Shown here piece by piece: positions 13,600 to 17,224 of a stretch of 17,224 bases of DNA (the stretch's first letter is position 1; each line of letters starts with the position of its first letter). A program made the translations under genes and the position numbers. This DNA is from Candidatus Thorarchaeota archaeon (GTDB lineage: Archaea; Asgardarchaeota; Thorarchaeia; Thorarchaeales; Thorarchaeaceae), in assembly GCA_004524595.1 (NCBI GenBank), contig SDOA01000091.1:1-17224 (forward strand), read 5' to 3'. The notes beneath the pieces were generated by a model. That model was not told where the DNA came from. It was given only the letters and a program-made list of their open reading frames with translations, and made no database searches.

Positions 13600-14682
13600 A
13601 TGGCTTTTGAATATGTAAAAAAAGATACGCCAATCGATCGAATGAATCCTCTTGTAAAACTACTCTATATGGCATTTGCTTTGCTGTTCGTAGTGCAATG
13701 TACACGAATTGATACTATCAGTATTCTATTGACATGGATTCTCATTGCATCAATGTGGTGGATTGTTGGTAAGGTTGAACTAAGAAGTCTTGGATTCTTA
13801 CTCAAACTTCTTAGTTTTCTATTTGTATTTCTCTTCTTAGTCCAAGGCTTGACTTATAGATTTGGAGACCAAACTGTGGTTCTCAAACTTTTTGATTTTC
13901 CATATGGTGGAGGTTCAGTCAATTATGGCGAAATCACTGTTGGAGGAATAATGTATGGGCTTGTCATAGCATTGCGGGTTGTTGCTGTTGTCATGGTGAT
14001 TCCTATTTTTACCATGACATCTCCAATGAGTAAAATCAGTGCATCTCTGGCTAAAATACGTGTTCCTCAGAAAATCATCTTTATGTTCATCACAGCTATG
14101 AGATTTGTTCCTCTTGTACAAGAGAGTATGAATAATATTATCGAGGCTCAAAAGATACGTGGATTTGATCTTGAATCAGCTAGCATGTACCAGAAACTCC
14201 GCAGAGCATATATTCCAATTATTACTCCACTCCTGTTGTTGATGTTCAGACGGGCTATGGATCTTGAAGTTGCTATAAATGCTCGGGCTTTTGGAGCAAA
14301 GAAAGAAAGGACAGATGTAGAAGATATCTCCTTTAAAGCAAGAGACTATCTCGGTTTTCTAATTATAATATCATCATTTTTGTTGTGTATGTATCTACTC
14401 TACTTTGATCCAACTCTAATAACATGGAATATTCTTCTTATGGTTGTAAATGTGGTTGCTACAACTATTGGAAGTGTGTCAGCTACAATAGGGCTTACTG
14501 ATTTGATTCTTAATATGAATTCAGCACTTCTTGGAATTCCAGTCATCAATGTTATTGGTGGATTCTTCAATCAAAATCTTCTAGCTGGTTATGGTGCTAT
14601 CATAGCTATTTTATTGATTGCCTATATTCTCTATCGCTTGATTAGAAGAAGAATGAGGAAGAAGAAAAGAGTCAAGAAATAG
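13600..14682 (+). CDS. ecfT: ECF transporter transmembrane subunit EcfT with C-terminal extension
   Basis: EcfT links the ATPase pair to the S subunit. The start MNPLVKLLYMAF, with the preceding DTPIDR, is typical of the family. Both coupling-helix motifs are present: EAQKIRGFD (A183-x-x-x-R187-G188) and NARAFG (A228-R229-A-F-G232). Helices lie at about 20-35, 40-56, 64-82, 113-138 and 205-217, then 251-268. The usual family length is about 260-270 residues. This protein has 360, adding helices at about 275-295 and 329-346 and a strongly basic tail (RLIRRRMRKKKRVKK). The ATG directly follows the ecfA stop and its ribosome binding site lies in ecfA. The stop overlaps the AGGAG of the glcD-like gene 13 bases before its start, so all belong to one operon. 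EcfT identity is sure. The role of the extension is unknown. Confidence 0.9.
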   Translation: MAFEYVKKDTPIDRMNPLVKLLYMAFALLFVVQCTRIDTISILLTWILIASMWWIVGKVELRSLGFLLKLLSFLFVFLFLVQGLTYRFGDQTVVLKLFDFPYGGGSVNYGEITVGGIMYGLVIALRVVAVVMVIPIFTMTSPMSKISASLAKIRVPQKIIFMFITAMRFVPLVQESMNNIIEAQKIRGFDLESASMYQKLRRAYIPIITPLLLLMFRRAMDLEVAINARAFGAKKERTDVEDISFKARDYLGFLIIISSFLLCMYLLYFDPTLITWNILLMVVNVVATTIGSVSATIGLTDLILNMNSALLGIPVINVIGGFFNQNLLAGYGAIIAILLIAYILYRLIRRRMRKKKRVKK

Positions 14683-14695
14683 GAGCCTATTATAA

Positions 14696-16162
14696 ATGTC
14701 CGAAGTCAATGAGCTTCTCAAAGCAGTTGTTGGTGAGAATAATATTATTACTGCAAAAGTGGATCGAGTAGCATATGCAAGAGACCTGACACCATATTTT
14801 TCGATGCCTGATTTAATTGTATTTCCTGAGTCAAAAGAACATGTCATTGAAATTTTGAAGATTGCATTTGAGCACAAAACACCAGTTACACCTCGAGGTG
14901 GTGGAGCATCATTTCAGGGTTCTTCTCTACCAGTACGTGGTGGAATCATCTTAGACATGAGTCGTATGAATCGGATTTTGGAGATCAGCAAAGATGATAT
15001 GATTGCGATAGTCCAGCCAGGAGTTAGATATGAAACATTTGAGCATAAACTAGGCAAACTTGGTCTGACATTTCCTCATGATGTCGGAAGTCATGATGCT
15101 GCCACAATAGGTGGGATTCTAGCGTCTGACTCAAATGGCCATCATGCATACAAACATGGTAGAGTCAGTCCTTGGATTCAAGCAATGGAAGTAATCCTTG
15201 TAGATGGTACTGTCTTAAACCTTGGAACTAGAGCTCCGCGCTATAATATGGGTTTCAATCTCTCAGCACTGATTTCAGGTTCTGAAGGAACTTTGGGGAT
15301 AATAACTGAGGCTACACTTCGTCTTGCTCCTAAGCTTAACTATGATGCTACTGTTGGAGCGTTTTTCAGGAATTTGGATGACCTTATGAAAGCCTCTCAT
15401 GCAATTACGATGTCAGGAGTTGATTGTGGCACTCTTGAGGCTACAGATGGATACACTGTGAATACAATAAGTGATGTCATGAATCTTGGTTTCCCAAAAT
15501 GTGAAGGTAATTTTGTTGGAGATGTTCAGGGATTTAGCGAAGAAGATTTGCAGCTTAAACTTGTGACAATTAAAAAGATACTAGAAACACATGGTGGTGA
15601 GAATGTCATCATCGCTCGAGATGAAGCCACCACAAAGATTCTCTGGGCACCTCGTATGGAAATCGATGTTGCTATTATGAAGATTCATCCTGGATATAGA
15701 GAGATAGGATTTGCAGCTGCAGACCCTTGTGTACCTCTATCCAAGATGGCAGAAGCGATGAGAGAGATAGGAAAAATAATTCGGTCAAAAGGAATTCTTG
15801 CAGCAGTCTTTTGTCACACAGGAATTGGGATTATTCACCCTGCAGTTTTATTCGACCCGATGAATCGAGAACATTGGATTGGTGTGAAAGAAGCAGAAAA
15901 AGAGATTATCGATTATGTTGAACATATTGGTGGAGTTGCGACTGCTGAGCATGGCTTTGGGTATGTCAAGAATATCTATGTGCGAAGAGCAGTGGGTGAT
16001 ACCAAACTGAAACTTGATCAAAAGATAAAACGCATTTTTGACCCAAGTAATATTCTGAATCCCGGAAAACTTGGATTAGATACTGATGCCCGTGACGTTG
16101 ACATCGAGTTTATGCACGAAGCTTATGTTTCTGATGATGAAATCTGGGGTGATAAGCATTGA
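14696..16162 (+). CDS. GlcD/Dld-type FAD-linked 2-hydroxyacid dehydrogenase
   Basis: A 488-residue flavoenzyme of the PCMH/VAO fold that oxidises D-lactate, glycolate or related 2-hydroxyacids. The FAD domain shows TPRGGGASFQGSSLP (65-79), PHDVGSHDAATIGGILA (127-143) and SGSEGTLGIITEATLRL (194-210). The C-terminal cap has CHTGIGIIH (373-381) and ATAEHGFG (415-422), then DPSNILNPGKL. His374, His381 and Glu418 match the metal ligands known in this family (for example D-2-hydroxyglutarate dehydrogenase), and His419 matches the catalytic His. The usual GDGN between the two histidines is GIGI here, which could alter substrate choice. There is no signal peptide and no fused iron-sulfur domain. Those come from the next two genes, the first overlapping by 4 bases. 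ATG 14696 has AGGAG at 14681-14685. Exact substrate is unknown. Confidence 0.92.
   Translation: MSEVNELLKAVVGENNIITAKVDRVAYARDLTPYFSMPDLIVFPESKEHVIEILKIAFEHKTPVTPRGGGASFQGSSLPVRGGIILDMSRMNRILEISKDDMIAIVQPGVRYETFEHKLGKLGLTFPHDVGSHDAATIGGILASDSNGHHAYKHGRVSPWIQAMEVILVDGTVLNLGTRAPRYNMGFNLSALISGSEGTLGIITEATLRLAPKLNYDATVGAFFRNLDDLMKASHAITMSGVDCGTLEATDGYTVNTISDVMNLGFPKCEGNFVGDVQGFSEEDLQLKLVTIKKILETHGGENVIIARDEATTKILWAPRMEIDVAIMKIHPGYREIGFAAADPCVPLSKMAEAMREIGKIIRSKGILAAVFCHTGIGIIHPAVLFDPMNREHWIGVKEAEKEIIDYVEHIGGVATAEHGFGYVKNIYVRRAVGDTKLKLDQKIKRIFDPSNILNPGKLGLDTDARDVDIEFMHEAYVSDDEIWGDKH
16146..16153 (+). promoter_or_regulatory. Ribosome binding site GGGGTGAT for the TTG start at 16159
   Basis: GGGGTGAT, five bases before TTG, is a full match to the archaeal anti-SD end. 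It supports a TTG start that overlaps the end of the upstream dehydrogenase gene (TTGA). Confidence 0.75.
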
Positions 16163-16551
16163 GTCTTGAAGAATTCAGACACATCATTCTTGAGTGTGTA
16201 AGTTGCGGGTTATGTCAATCTAATTGTCCTATTTACAAACAGACAAATCTTGAATCTAACAGTGCAAAAGGAAAGATGTCTATTTTATATGCTCTTCTAA
16301 GAGGATGGTTGGACTGGGATGAAGTTGCTGAAAGAATGTACGAGTGTACCACCTGTAAGAACTGCCAAGCCACTTGTCTGTCAGGACTGGATATCGCATC
16401 AGTTATTGAAGCGGCAAGAGCTGAACTAGTAAAACGTGGTCATGGTAATATGGTTTCTGAAGAGTTAGCCAAGAATCTCCGTGAAACTCACAATCCCTTT
16501 GGTGAGAATCCAAAAGAACGTGAACGACTTAAGCGTCTTGCGGAGGCATAA
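16159..16551 (+). CDS. HdrC-like / GlcF N-terminal-like 2x[4Fe-4S] electron-transfer protein
   Basis: A 130-residue soluble protein with two ferredoxin-type cluster motifs: C13-V-S-C16-G-L-C19-Q-S-N-C23-P and C63-T-T-C66-K-N-C69-Q-A-T-C73. The spacing between them and the helix between match HdrC and the N-terminal half of GlcF or succinate dehydrogenase-type iron-sulfur subunits. It probably carries electrons from the FAD of the GlcD-like protein to the CCG-domain protein encoded next. The start is TTG at 16159 in a 4-base TTGA overlap with the upstream stop, with a strong ribosome binding site. The stop is 5 bases before the next ATG. In bacterial GlcF this part and the CCG part form one chain; here they are separate genes, as in HdrC and HdrB. 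Confidence 0.9.
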   Translation: MSLEEFRHIILECVSCGLCQSNCPIYKQTNLESNSAKGKMSILYALLRGWLDWDEVAERMYECTTCKNCQATCLSGLDIASVIEAARAELVKRGHGNMVSEELAKNLRETHNPFGENPKERERLKRLAEA

Positions 16552-16556
16552 TTCAG

Positions 16557-17224
16557 ATGTTGGTATATTTTGCAGGTTGTATGGCGACTTATAGATTGCC
16601 TAGTATTGCAGAAGCAACAATCAAGGTGCTCCGTCATGCTGGACTGGAGTTCAAAATGCTTGGCGAGGATGAATGGTGTTGTGGTAGTGTGACTTTCAGA
16701 ACTGGTTTCATTGATGAAGGAAAAAGAATGGCAAGACACAATATGGATGCACTGAAGAATATAGGTGCAACAAGAGTTGTTACTGCATGTGCAGGTTGTT
16801 TTAGAACACTTAGTATGGATTATCCTACGTTGTTAGAAGAAGAACTACCCTTTGAGGTCGTACATTTTCCTACACTTCTCAAAGAGCTTATTGAAGAAAA
16901 TAGATTGACCTTCCCTGATGGAGAAAAGATTGCTGTTACATACCATGACCCCTGTCACATAGGTAGGCATATGGGATTATATGACGATCCCAGAGACACC
17001 CTTCGAAAAATACCTCAAGTAGACCTCGTTGAAATGCATAAGAGTCGAGAAACAGCTTCATGTTGTGGTGCTGGAGGTGGTGTGAGATCTACTCACCGCG
17101 ACCTTGCAAGAGGTGCTGCTGAAATTCGGATAGATGAGGCGGAAGAAACAGGTGCTTCAGTATTGACAACTGCATGTCCATTTTGTACATTTAATCTTAG
17201 AGAAGGAATAGAGAAAAATAATAA
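16557..17224 (+). CDS. HdrB-like / GlcF C-terminal-like CCG-domain protein, cut off by window edge
   Basis: The frame is open from ATG 16557 to the right edge (222 full codons). It has two cysteine-rich CCG domains: C8, C41-C42-G, C78-A-G-C81, and C133 (in HDPCHIGRH), C169-C170-G-AGGG, C207-P-F-C210. Both carry the full C-x(n)-CCG-x(n)-C-x-x-C pattern that binds non-cubane iron-sulfur clusters in heterodisulfide reductase HdrB, and that also occurs in GlcF and LutA. It is probably the distal electron-transfer subunit of the 2-hydroxyacid dehydrogenase complex. GGAGG at 16542-16546 serves the ATG. Only a few C-terminal residues should be missing, as family members have about 230-300 residues. 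Whether the electron acceptor is a disulfide, a quinone or another carrier cannot be told. Confidence 0.9.
   Translation, partial: MLVYFAGCMATYRLPSIAEATIKVLRHAGLEFKMLGEDEWCCGSVTFRTGFIDEGKRMARHNMDALKNIGATRVVTACAGCFRTLSMDYPTLLEEELPFEVVHFPTLLKELIEENRLTFPDGEKIAVTYHDPCHIGRHMGLYDDPRDTLRKIPQVDLVEMHKSRETASCCGAGGGVRSTHRDLARGAAEIRIDEAEETGASVLTTACPFCTFNLREGIEKNN

Noticed and set aside
1..17224. CRISPR array, insertion sequence, tRNA, integration site or phage genes
   Set aside because: I saw no regularly spaced repeats, transposase motifs, tRNA cloverleaf with TTC-arm sequence, or phage-like genes.

Overview
The window looks archaeal. Several starts are preceded by GGTGAT/GAGGT-type Shine-Dalgarno (SD) sequences matching the archaeal 16S 3' end, and three genes with such an SD begin at TTG. 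TATA-like boxes precede some genes. The content (tungsten aldehyde:ferredoxin oxidoreductase family, fused ECF ATPases, HdrB/HdrC-like iron-sulfur proteins, a leucine-rich-repeat protein, DUF1847) fits an anaerobic or microaerobic archaeon. An Asgard lineage such as Thorarchaeota is my best guess from this gene mix. It is inference, because no rRNA or other marker is present. I see no tRNA, rRNA, CRISPR array, insertion sequence or phage gene.

Layout. (1) 1-881, minus: an EamA/DMT transporter cut by the left edge. (2) 1067-1486, minus: an unknown 139-residue protein. (3) 1699-2817, plus: a type III polyketide synthase-like enzyme with an intact Cys-His-Asn triad, convergent with a DUF1847 metal-binding protein (2826-3476, minus). 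(4) 3543-4562, minus: a leucine-rich-repeat protein. (5) 4750-6936, minus: a long AOR-family enzyme. (6) 7087-8268, minus: a membrane protein built as two copies of a TM hairpin plus a PH-like domain. (7) 9695-10588 followed by 8375-9640, minus: a second EamA transporter, then a LarA-type nickel-pincer hydroxyacid racemase. (8) 10791-11573, plus: a membrane protein that looks like an ECF substrate-binding (S) subunit, closed by a clear hairpin/U-tract terminator. (9) 11848-17224, plus: a tight operon of fused EcfA ATPase, extended EcfT, GlcD/Dld-type FAD dehydrogenase, an HdrC-like 2x[4Fe-4S] protein and an HdrB-like CCG-domain protein cut by the right edge.

How the parts may work together. 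LarA interconverts D- and L-lactate or related 2-hydroxyacids. The GlcD plus HdrC/HdrB-like set resembles a D-2-hydroxyacid dehydrogenase complex that passes electrons from FAD to iron-sulfur centres. The two lie on either side of an ECF importer whose A and T genes share the dehydrogenase operon. A reasonable hypothesis is a hydroxyacid-use locus with a linked importer for an unknown substrate (a cofactor precursor, nickel or a small organic molecule). The AOR-family enzyme and the polyketide synthase add less expected chemistry nearby, with no shown link.

No gene-free stretch exceeds 300 bases. The larger gaps are 882-1066 (weak TATA-like box only), 1487-1698 (divergent promoters, two small inverted repeats), 4563-4749 (nothing firm), 6937-7086 (leader of the AOR gene with small repeats), 10589-10790 (divergent promoters, hairpin) and 11574-11847 (terminator and an imperfect 31-base direct repeat).
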